Assembly (NCBI GenBank): GCA_024403485.1
Contig: JAKSRT010000001.1
Coordinates: 34,092-98,091, forward strand
Length of the DNA: 64,000 bases
Reading direction: 5' to 3'
DNA from: Lachnospiraceae bacterium
GTDB lineage: Bacteria; Bacillota; Clostridia; Lachnospirales; Lachnospiraceae
Positions 1-7,985 of the stretch are shown here, in pieces. Made by a program: the position numbers and the translations under genes. The notes beneath the pieces were generated by a model that had not been told where the DNA came from, made no database searches, and saw only the letters and a program-made list of their open reading frames with translations. Each line of letters begins with the position of its first letter. Position 1 is the first letter of the stretch.

Positions 1-718
1 CTATCTCGCAATCGTTACTCTGGCCTTTGGTGAAATCATAAAAAATATCATTAATGTATTATATGTAGGTCGCGACTCAAAGGGACTTCACATTTCGATA
101 AAAGATGCCGTATCCCTCGGTCTTGAGCCTGACGGTGAAATTATCATTAACGGTGCACAGGGTATTACCGGTACACCTAAGGATTCCACCTTCACAATAG
201 GTGTTGTTCTGATTCTCATTACGCTATTTATCGTACTTAATCTCATTAAGAGTCGTGACGGTCGTGCCATTATGTCCATCAGAGATAATGTCATTGCGGC
301 AGAATCAGTAGGTATCAATATTACAAAATATAAACTTCTCGCATTTTCAATTTCAGCTGCCTTGGCAGGTGTTGCCGGAGTTTTATATTCCCACAACTTA
401 AACTCTCTTATGGCTACACCTAAGAACTTTGGTTACAACATGTCAATTATGATTCTCGTATTTGTAGTTCTTGGCGGTATCGGTAATATGCGTGGTTCAA
501 TTATTTCCGCAGTTATCCTTACTCTCCTTCCCGAATTACTCCGTGGATTAAACGACTATCGTATGCTAATCTACGCAATCGTATTGATTGTAATGATGCT
601 GTTCAACTGGGCACCTGCCGCAAGAGAATACAGAGATAAACTTTTGTCAAAGATTAATTTCGGTAAAAAGAAAACAGTCGAAGCTGTAGAGGGAGGTAAC
701 GAAGATGGCAACAACTAA
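1..718 (+). CDS. livM: Branched-chain amino acid ABC transporter permease LivM (5' end missing)
   Basis: Inner-membrane permease subunit of a leucine/isoleucine/valine (Liv/HAAT) ABC importer. The reading frame is open from base 2, so the N-terminal part lies outside the window. The visible 238 residues hold hydrophobic helices and the LivM-type sequences LAFGEIIKNI, SRDGRAIMSIRDNVIAAESVG (the cytoplasmic loop that contacts the ATPases) and GGIGNMRGSI. The charged C-terminal tail is typical. It overlaps livG by 14 bases, which points to translational coupling, and livG and livF follow at once. The binding protein and livH are presumably upstream. The exact substrate cannot be told from the sequence. 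Confidence 0.93.
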   Translation, partial: YLAIVTLAFGEIIKNIINVLYVGRDSKGLHISIKDAVSLGLEPDGEIIINGAQGITGTPKDSTFTIGVVLILITLFIVLNLIKSRDGRAIMSIRDNVIAAESVGINITKYKLLAFSISAALAGVAGVLYSHNLNSLMATPKNFGYNMSIMILVFVVLGGIGNMRGSIISAVILTLLPELLRGLNDYRMLIYAIVLIVMMLFNWAPAAREYRDKLLSKINFGKKKTVEAVEGGNEDGNN

Positions 719-1475
719 TCCCGTTCTTGAAGTAAACAACCTCTCAATATCCTTTGGTGGATTAAGAGCCGTAGATGACCTGAATATTACCATCAACAAA
801 GGTGAATTATACGGACTTATCGGACCTAACGGTGCCGGAAAGACTACAGCCTTCAACCTTTTGACCGGTGTATATAAGCCCAATGAAGGAATCGTAAAAT
901 TAGACGGTGAAGACATTACCGGAAAGAGCACAATTGAGATTAATAAAGCCGGTATTGCAAGAACATTCCAGAATATCCGTCTTTTTAAAGACCTTTCCGT
1001 ATTGGATAACGTAAAAGTAGGTCTTCATAACCAGTATGAATACTCTACTTTAACCTCCATTTTCAGACTTCCAAAGTATTTTAAAACAGAAAAAGAAATG
1101 GACGCAAAAGCAATGGAACTTCTCAAGGTATTCGACCTTGACGGTTCCGCAAATTTAAAAGCATCTCAGCTTCCCTACGGAAAACAGCGTAAGCTGGAAA
1201 TTGCAAGAGCTTTAGCTACCAATCCAAAGCTTTTGCTCTTGGACGAACCCGCAGCAGGAATGAACCCCAACGAAACCAAGGAGTTGATGGATACCATTTC
1301 TTTTATTCGTAAGGAATTTGATATGACCGTTCTTCTTATCGAACATGATATGAAGCTTGTAGCGGGTATCTGTGAAAGATTGACAGTTCTTAACTTTGGC
1401 CGTGTACTGGCAGAAGGACCCACTTCAGAAGTACTGAACAATCCCGAAGTTATCACTGCATATTTAGGTGAGTAG
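705..1475 (+). CDS. livG: Branched-chain amino acid ABC transporter ATP-binding protein LivG
   Basis: First of the two ATPases that power the Liv importer; it sits on the cytoplasmic face of LivM/LivH. 256 residues, normal for LivG. Walker A is GPNGAGKTT near residue 40. The signature is the LivG-type variant YGKQRKLEIARAL rather than LSGGQ. Walker B is LLLLDEPAAGMNP, followed by the H-loop LIEHDM. The start is ATG 705, preceded by GGGAGG at 691-696, inside the end of livM. livF follows after 12 bases. Confidence 0.95.
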   Translation: MATTNPVLEVNNLSISFGGLRAVDDLNITINKGELYGLIGPNGAGKTTAFNLLTGVYKPNEGIVKLDGEDITGKSTIEINKAGIARTFQNIRLFKDLSVLDNVKVGLHNQYEYSTLTSIFRLPKYFKTEKEMDAKAMELLKVFDLDGSANLKASQLPYGKQRKLEIARALATNPKLLLLDEPAAGMNPNETKELMDTISFIRKEFDMTVLLIEHDMKLVAGICERLTVLNFGRVLAEGPTSEVLNNPEVITAYLGE

Positions 1476-1487
1476 GAGGACTGAGCA

Positions 1488-2198
1488 ATGGCAATGTTAG
1501 AAGTAAAAGACTTACATGTTCATTACGGCGTAATCGAAGCAATAAAAGGAATTGACTTTGAAGTTAATGCAGGCGAAGTAATCGCTCTTATCGGAGCCAA
1601 CGGAGCCGGTAAGACCACTATTCTTCATACCGTAAGCGGACTTATCACTCCTTCTCAGGGAACAGTAACCTTTGAAGGCACAGATATAACAAAAATACCG
1701 GGACATAAAATCGTATCCATGGGTATGGCCCATGTTCCGGAAGGTCGTAGAGTATTCCAGCAGCTTACAGTTCTTCAAAACTTAAAGATGGGAGCCTACA
1801 CAAGAAAAGACAAAAAAGAAATTGAGGAAACCCTGGAAACAGTATATAAGCGTTTCCCCCGTCTTGCAGAAAGAAAGAATCAGATTGCCGGAACCCTTTC
1901 CGGTGGTGAACAGCAGATGCTCGCCATGGGTCGTGCTCTTATGAGCCACCCCTCAATTATTCTTATGGACGAGCCTTCAATGGGGCTCTCTCCTATCTTT
2001 GTAAATGAAATCTTTGACATTATCAAAGAGGTAAGCGCAAGCGGCACAACGGTTCTTTTAGTTGAACAGAATGCAAAGAAAGCCCTGTCCATTGCTGACA
2101 GAGCATATGTCCTTGAAACAGGAAACATCGTTCTTGACGGCGATGCCAAAGAACTTATGAACAACGATGCAATTAAAAAAGCATATCTTGGTGAATAA
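1488..2198 (+). CDS. livF: Branched-chain amino acid ABC transporter ATP-binding protein LivF
   Basis: Second ATPase of the Liv importer. 236 residues with Walker A GANGAGKTT, signature LSGGEQQMLAMGRAL, Walker B IILMDEPSMGLSP and the H-loop LLVEQNA. The region HVPEGRRVF before the signature is typical of LivF. A clear AGGAGG lies a few bases before the ATG. It ends the visible transporter set; the next gene begins 33 bases later on the same strand and may share the transcript. Confidence 0.95.
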   Translation: MAMLEVKDLHVHYGVIEAIKGIDFEVNAGEVIALIGANGAGKTTILHTVSGLITPSQGTVTFEGTDITKIPGHKIVSMGMAHVPEGRRVFQQLTVLQNLKMGAYTRKDKKEIEETLETVYKRFPRLAERKNQIAGTLSGGEQQMLAMGRALMSHPSIILMDEPSMGLSPIFVNEIFDIIKEVSASGTTVLLVEQNAKKALSIADRAYVLETGNIVLDGDAKELMNNDAIKKAYLGE

Positions 2199-2231
2199 TT
2201 TGTTGATTTACTGTAGGGGGTGTGATTTATC

Positions 2232-2858
2232 ATGAATCAAAAATTCGTAATCACTATAGCCCGCCAATACGGAAGCGGCGGAAAAACAATCGGTGAAATG
2301 CTTTCAAAGAGACTCGGTGTGGAATATTACAACAAGGATCTTATCATAAAGGCTTCCGAAGAAAGCGGAATCAGCGTTGATTTATTTGCAAACGCCGATG
2401 AAAAATCCAAAGGACTTATCTCCCGTCTCAAGAAAAAGAACTACGGTGGAGAAGTTGTTGATCCTTCAGACAGCAATTTTACTTCCGAGGAAAATCTCTT
2501 CAACTATCAGGCGAAGGTAATCAAAGATTTAGCAGAAAAAGAATCATGTATAATCATAGGTCGTGCTGCCGATTTTATTCTGAAGGATCGTGATGATGTA
2601 TTGAGTGTTTTCATCCACGCTCCTCAGGACTTTCTTATGGAACAGGCTGCAAAGAAGCTTTCCATGGACAAAAAGGATTTGGAAAAACATATTGCCAAAA
2701 TCGACAAGGAAAGAGCTGATTACTATAAGCTTCACACCGGCCGCGACTGGACTGACGCAAGAAATTATGATTTGTGTTTAGACAGTTCAAAGCTTGGTTT
2801 TGAACGTTGTGTGGATGAAATAATCGCATATATGAATGTTCGTTTTAACGAAAAATAA
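2232..2858 (+). CDS. Cytidylate kinase-like family protein
   Basis: Cytoplasmic P-loop protein of 208 residues that resembles the cytidylate-kinase-like family (the AAA-like group distinct from Cmk). The P-loop is ARQYGSGGKTIG at residues 10-21; the pattern (Y/F)GSGG(K/R) is typical of this family. A central segment SCIIIGRAADFIL and a later ADYYKLHTGRDW match the conserved blocks of the family. The physiological substrate is unknown; the family often sits next to transporters in Lachnospiraceae. It is preceded by a G-rich ribosome binding site and followed by a good terminator, so it looks like the last gene of the liv transcript. Confidence 0.8.
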   Translation: MNQKFVITIARQYGSGGKTIGEMLSKRLGVEYYNKDLIIKASEESGISVDLFANADEKSKGLISRLKKKNYGGEVVDPSDSNFTSEENLFNYQAKVIKDLAEKESCIIIGRAADFILKDRDDVLSVFIHAPQDFLMEQAAKKLSMDKKDLEKHIAKIDKERADYYKLHTGRDWTDARNYDLCLDSSKLGFERCVDEIIAYMNVRFNEK

Positions 2859-2870
2859 TTAATAAAAAAG

Positions 2871-2895
2871 AGAATGGCTCGGCCATTCTTTTTTT
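2871..2895 (+). terminator. Rho-independent terminator after the liv/cytidylate kinase unit
   Basis: The stem AGAATGGC / GCCATTCT (8 bp, 2871-2878 and 2882-2889) with a 3-base loop is followed by a run of T. It lies 13 bases after the stop codon of the preceding gene. Confidence 0.9.
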
Positions 2896-2992
2896 TACAC
2901 TTTTTAATATAATAGACCCATCGTTAACAGAACAATAACAGGCACATATTAAAATGATGTCGTGGTTTATTGCTTAATTGGAGGTTTTTATT

Positions 2993-5605
2993 GTGAAAAA
3001 GCGAAAGCATATCGCACTGTTTATGGGAATACTCGAAAATGAATTCTGCACGTCAATTGTCAGAGGTACTGTCAAAGCCGCAGAAGCATTTGATGCCGAT
3101 TTATCCGTTTTTCCGGTCGGTATGATAAATGCCACATATGATAATTTTGAAGTAAATACTCACCGATATCAGTATAATGTGCTTGCTGATTTTATGAGTT
3201 TTGATTGTTTCGACGGCATTATAGTCGAGGTTGGAACAATTTGCTCCGAGTTAACCAGAAAAGAGCTTGATGATTTTCTAAAGAAAATCAAAAATGTTCC
3301 TTCAATTCTTTTGTGTGATACATACGAAGGCTATTCCTCCGTAACAGCAGATAATAAAAGCGGACTTATTGAACTTCTGAATCATCTTATAGAAAATCAT
3401 AATTTAACCAAAATCGCTTTTATGACAGGTCCTCAAAACAATTCCGACGCCATCGAAAGGCTCAATGTTTATAAGGATGTTATGTCTGCCCACAATCTAT
3501 ATGTGGGTAATGACTGGTATATGTATGGCAATTTCTCACCTTTTGTGGAAGAAATAACAACCGATTTTGTCAAAAAACATCCTGATGTTGAGGCAATTGC
3601 CTGCGCAAATGACGCAATGGCTATAGGTGTATGTGATACCCTGACTAAAATGGGCTTCGTTCCGGGAAAAGATATATCTGTAACGGGCTTCGATGATATT
3701 GCCTTAAGCTTGTTGAACGAACCGGCTATCACATCCGTAAAAGCAGATCCTGAAGAAATAGCTTATGAGGCATTCAGACATATCTGCGAAAATCCCCGCA
3801 ATATTGAGGATATTGTTATTAAGTCAAAGTTTGTAAAAAGAAAATCCTGCGGCTGCACAGATTATGTACCGGGCGAAGCCGACAGGTTGCTCCTTGGAGT
3901 ATGTGATGACTGGCGGGATACCGTCAGAAACACATATTCTCAGTTTAAGTCCAGACGTAATTTTGAGTATGAACTGGCAAATGTTACGCGCGAAATCGTA
4001 ATAGCAAGGGATACACAAAAAGAACGATATGACTCCATATTAAAATCCCTGAAACGCCTTGGCTTTGTATCAAGCGCTATGTATTTGTATGATGAATATA
4101 TTGTTCACGGCAACGGCGATAAATGGGTCTTCCCTGAGAAAATCGGTCTTGTTGCCAAATACGATAATATAGATATGGATAACGAGATATATGAACGCGG
4201 TGAAAACCCCGTTAGTATATCTTCTATCTTTGATGAAATTGCAGAGAACAAAAGTCGACGCCATCAGACGGTTATTATGCCTTTGTTTTTTGGCCAAAGA
4301 CAAATGGGGCTTTTGCTTGCAGAAACAAAAGAAGCTGAATTTATATACGCAAATGATATTGCGGTTCAGATCAGCAGTAATCTGTACATTATAGAAATAA
4401 ACGAACAGCAAAAGAAAATGCAGGAGGAATTAAGAGAAGCCAACCGTGCCAAGAGTAAGTTCCTGGCCAACATATCTCATGAAATACGAACTCCTATCAA
4501 TGCCATTGTCGGCTTTAACGAAATGATATTAAGAGAGAGCAATGACGACAGTATCTCTGATTATGCCTTTGATGTAAAAAATGCTGCTGATGCTCTGCTC
4601 AATATTATTAATGATGTTCTGGATTTATCCAAGATAGAAGCCGGTAAAATGAAAGTATTGCCGACTGAATATGCTCCAAAAGAACTCATGAATACGGTCA
4701 TTTCCATGATGACGTCCAGAGCCGAGAACAAAGGTCTGTCCCTTTTTCTTGAATACGATAAGGAAGTTCCGCAGTTTTTATATGGCGATAGCGGCCGAAT
4801 CCAGCAAATTCTGCTGAATATGCTGTCAAATGCCATTAAATATACCGAAAAAGGTACTGTTATTCTAAGAGTAGAGAAAGAGTCCATGGAGGAGGAAAAA
4901 AATGTTTCTCTCAGAATATCGGTTGAAGACACCGGTATTGGTATCAAAGAAGAAGATTTTGCTAAGCTTTTCAGTGAATTTGAGCGTATCGAAGAAAACA
5001 GAAATCGTAATATAGAAGGTACCGGACTGGGTATAAACATTACAAACGGTTTGCTTCAGCTGATGGGAAGCCGGTTGGAAGTATCAAGTACATACGGCAA
5101 AGGATCCGTTTTTTCTTTCTCTGTAAAGCAGGGTATTATTGATAAAAAAGATAATAAATCTCCGGATGCTCCGGGCAAAAAAAACCGGGCAACAATTGTT
5201 AATTTTAAAGCCGTTGATGTAAAAATTCTGGTAGTTGACGATAATTTGCTCAATCGAAAGGTTATGGCAAGTCTCCTCAAAAATACAGACATAAAGATTG
5301 ATATGGCCGAGGGTGGCAAACAGTGTATTGAACTGGCCGGTAACAATACCTACGATATTATATTCCTTGATCATATGATGCCCGAAATGGACGGCATTGA
5401 GACCCTTAATGTTTTGCTTGGCGAAAAAATTGTTGATAAGGAAAAATCTCCGATAATTGCACTTACAGCCAACGCAATAGCAGGATCAAAAGAAGAATAT
5501 ATCGGATACGGCTTTAACGATTATCTTCCCAAACCCGTAAAACCTACCGAATTATATGATATGCTGTTTAAGCACTTGCCCGATAGCAAAATAATAAAAC
5601 AATAA
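2993..5605 (+). CDS. Hybrid histidine kinase with LacI-like ligand-sensing domain
   Basis: 870-residue signalling protein. Order: LacI/periplasmic-binding-protein-like domain (about 1-285; note CANDAMAIGVCDTL and SVTGFDDI, both typical of LacI sensors) without the usual helix-turn-helix; a Cys-containing linker KSCGCTDY; a GAF-like middle region; a short coiled coil; HisKA with the phospho-accepting His in SHEIRTPINAIVGF; HATPase with N-box NAIKYT, DTGIGI and GTGLGI; and a C-terminal receiver with VVDDN and the phospho-acceptor Asp in FLDHMMPEMDG. No transmembrane segment is evident, so the sensor is probably cytoplasmic. There is no DNA-binding output. I place the start at GTG 2993 because GGAGG at 2980-2984 is its ribosome binding site. 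The ligand is likely a sugar or related metabolite, by inference only. Confidence 0.88.
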   Translation: MKKRKHIALFMGILENEFCTSIVRGTVKAAEAFDADLSVFPVGMINATYDNFEVNTHRYQYNVLADFMSFDCFDGIIVEVGTICSELTRKELDDFLKKIKNVPSILLCDTYEGYSSVTADNKSGLIELLNHLIENHNLTKIAFMTGPQNNSDAIERLNVYKDVMSAHNLYVGNDWYMYGNFSPFVEEITTDFVKKHPDVEAIACANDAMAIGVCDTLTKMGFVPGKDISVTGFDDIALSLLNEPAITSVKADPEEIAYEAFRHICENPRNIEDIVIKSKFVKRKSCGCTDYVPGEADRLLLGVCDDWRDTVRNTYSQFKSRRNFEYELANVTREIVIARDTQKERYDSILKSLKRLGFVSSAMYLYDEYIVHGNGDKWVFPEKIGLVAKYDNIDMDNEIYERGENPVSISSIFDEIAENKSRRHQTVIMPLFFGQRQMGLLLAETKEAEFIYANDIAVQISSNLYIIEINEQQKKMQEELREANRAKSKFLANISHEIRTPINAIVGFNEMILRESNDDSISDYAFDVKNAADALLNIINDVLDLSKIEAGKMKVLPTEYAPKELMNTVISMMTSRAENKGLSLFLEYDKEVPQFLYGDSGRIQQILLNMLSNAIKYTEKGTVILRVEKESMEEEKNVSLRISVEDTGIGIKEEDFAKLFSEFERIEENRNRNIEGTGLGINITNGLLQLMGSRLEVSSTYGKGSVFSFSVKQGIIDKKDNKSPDAPGKKNRATIVNFKAVDVKILVVDDNLLNRKVMASLLKNTDIKIDMAEGGKQCIELAGNNTYDIIFLDHMMPEMDGIETLNVLLGEKIVDKEKSPIIALTANAIAGSKEEYIGYGFNDYLPKPVKPTELYDMLFKHLPDSKIIKQ

Positions 5606-5610
5606 ATAAA

Positions 5611-5685
5611 GGACCGACAGTTCAGTTTTTATGATATCCTCCGGAATCCCGGACACATATCCTTGAGCTGTCGGTCCATTTCTTT
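5611..5685 (+). terminator. Long stem-loop terminator after the hybrid kinase
   Basis: GGACCGACAG (5611-5620) pairs perfectly with CTGTCGGTCC (5668-5677) around a 47-base loop, followed by TTTCTTTTT. It begins 6 bases after the kinase stop codon. On the opposite strand the same stem could serve the convergent gene ending at 5773, but no comparable T tract is present there. The remainder of 5606-5772 shows nothing else. Confidence 0.65.
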
Positions 5686-5772
5686 TTATTGTTACTATTT
5701 TTCCCTGATAGCCCGTCCGGCCGGATTAAGTATAGACCAGCTACCGACTGTCCGTGACATCACTTAAGTCTT

Positions 5773-6261
5773 TTATGCCCAGGGATCGGCTGCTGCGGGA
5801 CGTCTTATATCCGCAAGAGCCGCATTATCAATCACAAACCACTGTCCTGTCGAGGGCTTCTTACGAAGCTTGATCGGGCGAGGTGAATCTGCGCCGGAAG
5901 ATTTAACGTATAAAGTACAATAATTTTCTTCCGAATATGAATAGATGTTTTCTGTTACTTCAATCGTTAATGGCATCTGAGGTTCATAGTTGTTCTCAAC
6001 TGTTGCGCCTTTAAAAAATGACTTGGGAACATATGCCTTTCCCAAAAGACGATCCTTATAAAACTGCTTGGAGTATGCGGAAACATTATCGGGACCGTTT
6101 AAGAAATCAACCATTTCCATAGTTGCTTCAGGATTCTTTTCATAGTTTAAAAGAACTAACATACCAAGAGCAGCAGAAGCATATTCACTTGAAAGCGATG
6201 CTTCCGGAATCTGCTTTAACTCTTCTACGTTACCGGGAACCTTATCAAATGAAATAATCAT
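5773..6261 (-). CDS. Uncharacterised protein (DUF6935-like)
   Basis: 162-residue soluble protein without signal peptide or membrane segment. The C-terminal half, with SSGADSPRPIKLRKK, a Trp-Phe pair and the ending ADPWA, agrees with what I recall of the DUF6935 family of gut Clostridia; no function is known to me. It is the last gene of a four-gene reverse-strand set: SPFH protein (9311), zinc-ribbon membrane protein (7698), small membrane protein (6602) and this gene, 11 bases after the previous stop. AGAGG precedes the ATG. The context suggests a role in a membrane-associated or stress assembly, by inference. Confidence 0.6.
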   Translation of the reverse strand: MIISFDKVPGNVEELKQIPEASLSSEYASAALGMLVLLNYEKNPEATMEMVDFLNGPDNVSAYSKQFYKDRLLGKAYVPKSFFKGATVENNYEPQMPLTIEVTENIYSYSEENYCTLYVKSSGADSPRPIKLRKKPSTGQWFVIDNAALADIRRPAAADPWA

Positions 6262-6272
6262 ATTCTTTCCTC

Positions 6273-6602
6273 TTACTTTCTGTTATTGGGTGCCTGCGGT
6301 GCAGGTGCTGCCTGTGACTGCTGCGGCTTTGGTGTTTTCTCTGTCTTGGTATATAAGAAGAGATCCCTTTTTCCGGTCAATTTAAAGCTGTTGGGTCTTG
6401 TATAATCGGCAGCTGTTTCCTTTTTGTACACACTCGTAAGCTGTCCCTTTAAGCTCAATGCATAAAGCAGACCAACAATAAGTCCTACTACAAGTGCGAT
6501 AATAATCTTTTTAACGGGATTAAATCCCATAGATGATGCTTCAAGTACCAAATTGGAAGCAACACCGACTGTCTGATAATATAAAGCTAATAAAATATTC
6601 AT
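6273..6602 (-). CDS. Small single-pass or two-pass membrane protein, function unknown
   Basis: 109 residues. A weakly hydrophobic N-terminal stretch is followed by a clear membrane helix, KKIIIALVVGLIVGLLYAL, at about residues 30-48. Then comes a basic/polar domain, and the tail is rich in Pro, Gln and Ala (PQQSQAAPAPQAP), probably disordered. AGGAGG lies just before the ATG. It lies 10 bases after the zinc-ribbon gene and 11 bases before the DUF6935-like gene, so it is a member of that operon. I do not recognise a family. Confidence 0.7.
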   Translation of the reverse strand: MNILLALYYQTVGVASNLVLEASSMGFNPVKKIIIALVVGLIVGLLYALSLKGQLTSVYKKETAADYTRPNSFKLTGKRDLFLYTKTEKTPKPQQSQAAPAPQAPNNRK

Positions 6603-6612
6603 CGGTTACCTC

Positions 6613-7698
6613 CTATAATACATAATAAGCCAATGCTTCGAGTACAAACATAACTGCCGCACCAATGCCCGCAGCCTTCATCAGATACTGTCTGTAAAGG
6701 TTTTTATCCATCGGAAGATTTCCGACAAACTTACCGGTCTGACCATTCATTGCAAAAACATATTTCTGGCCGTTCCATGTTGTGTTGAGAATCCATACAG
6801 GATAAAGAGCATATTTGGCAACACCGTTCTTAAGCTGAATAGAAGAATTTTCTACATTTACATCAAGATAGCCCTCTACGGTTCTTCTGAATGCATCTTC
6901 TGTAGATCTCTTTACTCGTTCATTGGCACGACCAACACTGGCCTCTGCATCAACATCATATTTATCAGCAACATATCCTGCCAAAAAAGCAGTCTGAAAA
7001 GGAACCGCTTCCTTAAAATCATATGGTTCCAGTGATTCCATCAGTGTATCATCCATCTTCGATGATCCGTCAACGGGAACTTTATCAAAGCCGATGTTTC
7101 CGGCACGGGTAACACTGAAGAAATCTGTCTTTTTGTATCTAAACGTAGAATCTTCCCAGGTTTTAACCTTTGTACACTTATAGCGGATATTGGCATCCGC
7201 ATCTGTATCAAAAAGCCAATAAGGCACATAAATACCTTTAATCTCTTCAATATGTCTGCCCTGAGTAAATGCCTTTGGAAGAAGTTTCTTTCCCTTAAGG
7301 TGCTCCGAAAACTTCTTCATTGCAGCTTCTTTATCCAGTTTGAAAGGAATAACGCAGTCAGGCTTCAATACTCCGGAAAACTGATTCATCATTACTATAG
7401 GGTTACCACAGTAAGGACAGGAAGTTGCTGCTGTATTGGCATCTCCGATTATCTCTCCTCCACAGGATTTACATACAAAAGAACGCATTCCATCCGTTTC
7501 GCCTGCCCCCCACTCCGAACCTGCAGTTGTTTCCCAACTGTAATCGTCCGCTGCTTCATTCTGAAGAACATCGTCGAAAGATTGCAATGCTTCCATCTCA
7601 AATTCTGTATCACAGTACGGACACTTCAGTTTCTGAACGCCGGAGTCAAAGGCAAGTGCTCCACCACAGCACGGACATTTATATTCCAAATTTGCCAT
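6613..7698 (-). CDS. TFIIB-type zinc-ribbon membrane-associated protein (YdjG-like)
   Basis: 361 residues. The N-terminus carries a zinc ribbon, CPCCGG-x12-CPYC, and a second one, CKSCGG-x11-CPYC, near residues 75-96. A long beta-rich middle domain contains IKGIYVPYWLFDTDA and VYPVWILNT, typical of TFIIB-type zinc-ribbon proteins, and a C-terminal membrane helix follows (last about 20 residues). In Bacillus subtilis a similar protein, YdjG, is encoded with the SPFH protein YdjI and recruits PspA to the membrane; here the gene likewise follows an SPFH gene. That partner relation is inferred. GGAGG precedes the start. The upstream intergenic region holds a tandem 90-bp repeat. Confidence 0.75.
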   Translation of the reverse strand: MANLEYKCPCCGGALAFDSGVQKLKCPYCDTEFEMEALQSFDDVLQNEAADDYSWETTAGSEWGAGETDGMRSFVCKSCGGEIIGDANTAATSCPYCGNPIVMMNQFSGVLKPDCVIPFKLDKEAAMKKFSEHLKGKKLLPKAFTQGRHIEEIKGIYVPYWLFDTDADANIRYKCTKVKTWEDSTFRYKKTDFFSVTRAGNIGFDKVPVDGSSKMDDTLMESLEPYDFKEAVPFQTAFLAGYVADKYDVDAEASVGRANERVKRSTEDAFRRTVEGYLDVNVENSSIQLKNGVAKYALYPVWILNTTWNGQKYVFAMNGQTGKFVGNLPMDKNLYRQYLMKAAGIGAAVMFVLEALAYYVL

Positions 7699-7742
7699 TT
7701 CTATACCTCCATAATATTTATCAACCGAGCAGACCTAGGCCT

Positions 7743-7933
7743 GCTCATTGTCACGTCGATTCCGCTTCGCTTCATCTCCGTGATTAACATTCGCCTAATG
7801 CATGAATCTGTGCAAGCACATTCATGCGCTCGGCTCATTGTCACGTCGATTCCGCTTCGCTTCATCTCCGTGATTAACATTCGCCTAATGCATGAATCTG
7901 TGCAAGCACATTCATGCGCTCGGCTCATTGTCA
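7743..7933 (-). repeat. Tandem 90-bp repeat (2 copies plus 11 bases)
   Basis: Two identical 90-base units (7743-7832 and 7833-7922) followed by the first 11 bases of a third. Each unit contains a perfect 8-bp stem, GCATGAAT / ATTCATGC, with a short inner GTG/CAC stem. Related units occur at 59839-60026 with a 97-base period. The first and second stems there differ by a paired base change. The rest of 7699-7985 holds no gene. On the reverse strand each unit is an open frame of 30 codons, but the frame is not kept at the second locus, so I treat this as a structured repeat rather than a gene. Confidence 0.9.
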
Positions 7934-7985
7934 TAACAAAATGGGACGGGCAGGCGCCCGCCCCAAATAATACATTACAAATTAA

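Noticed and set aside
7701-7934. Reverse frame with repeated MSRAHECACTDSC peptide
   Set aside because: The frame is open only because the repeat is 90 bases long. At the related locus the 97-base period breaks it, while the stem shows paired changes, so structure rather than coding is kept.
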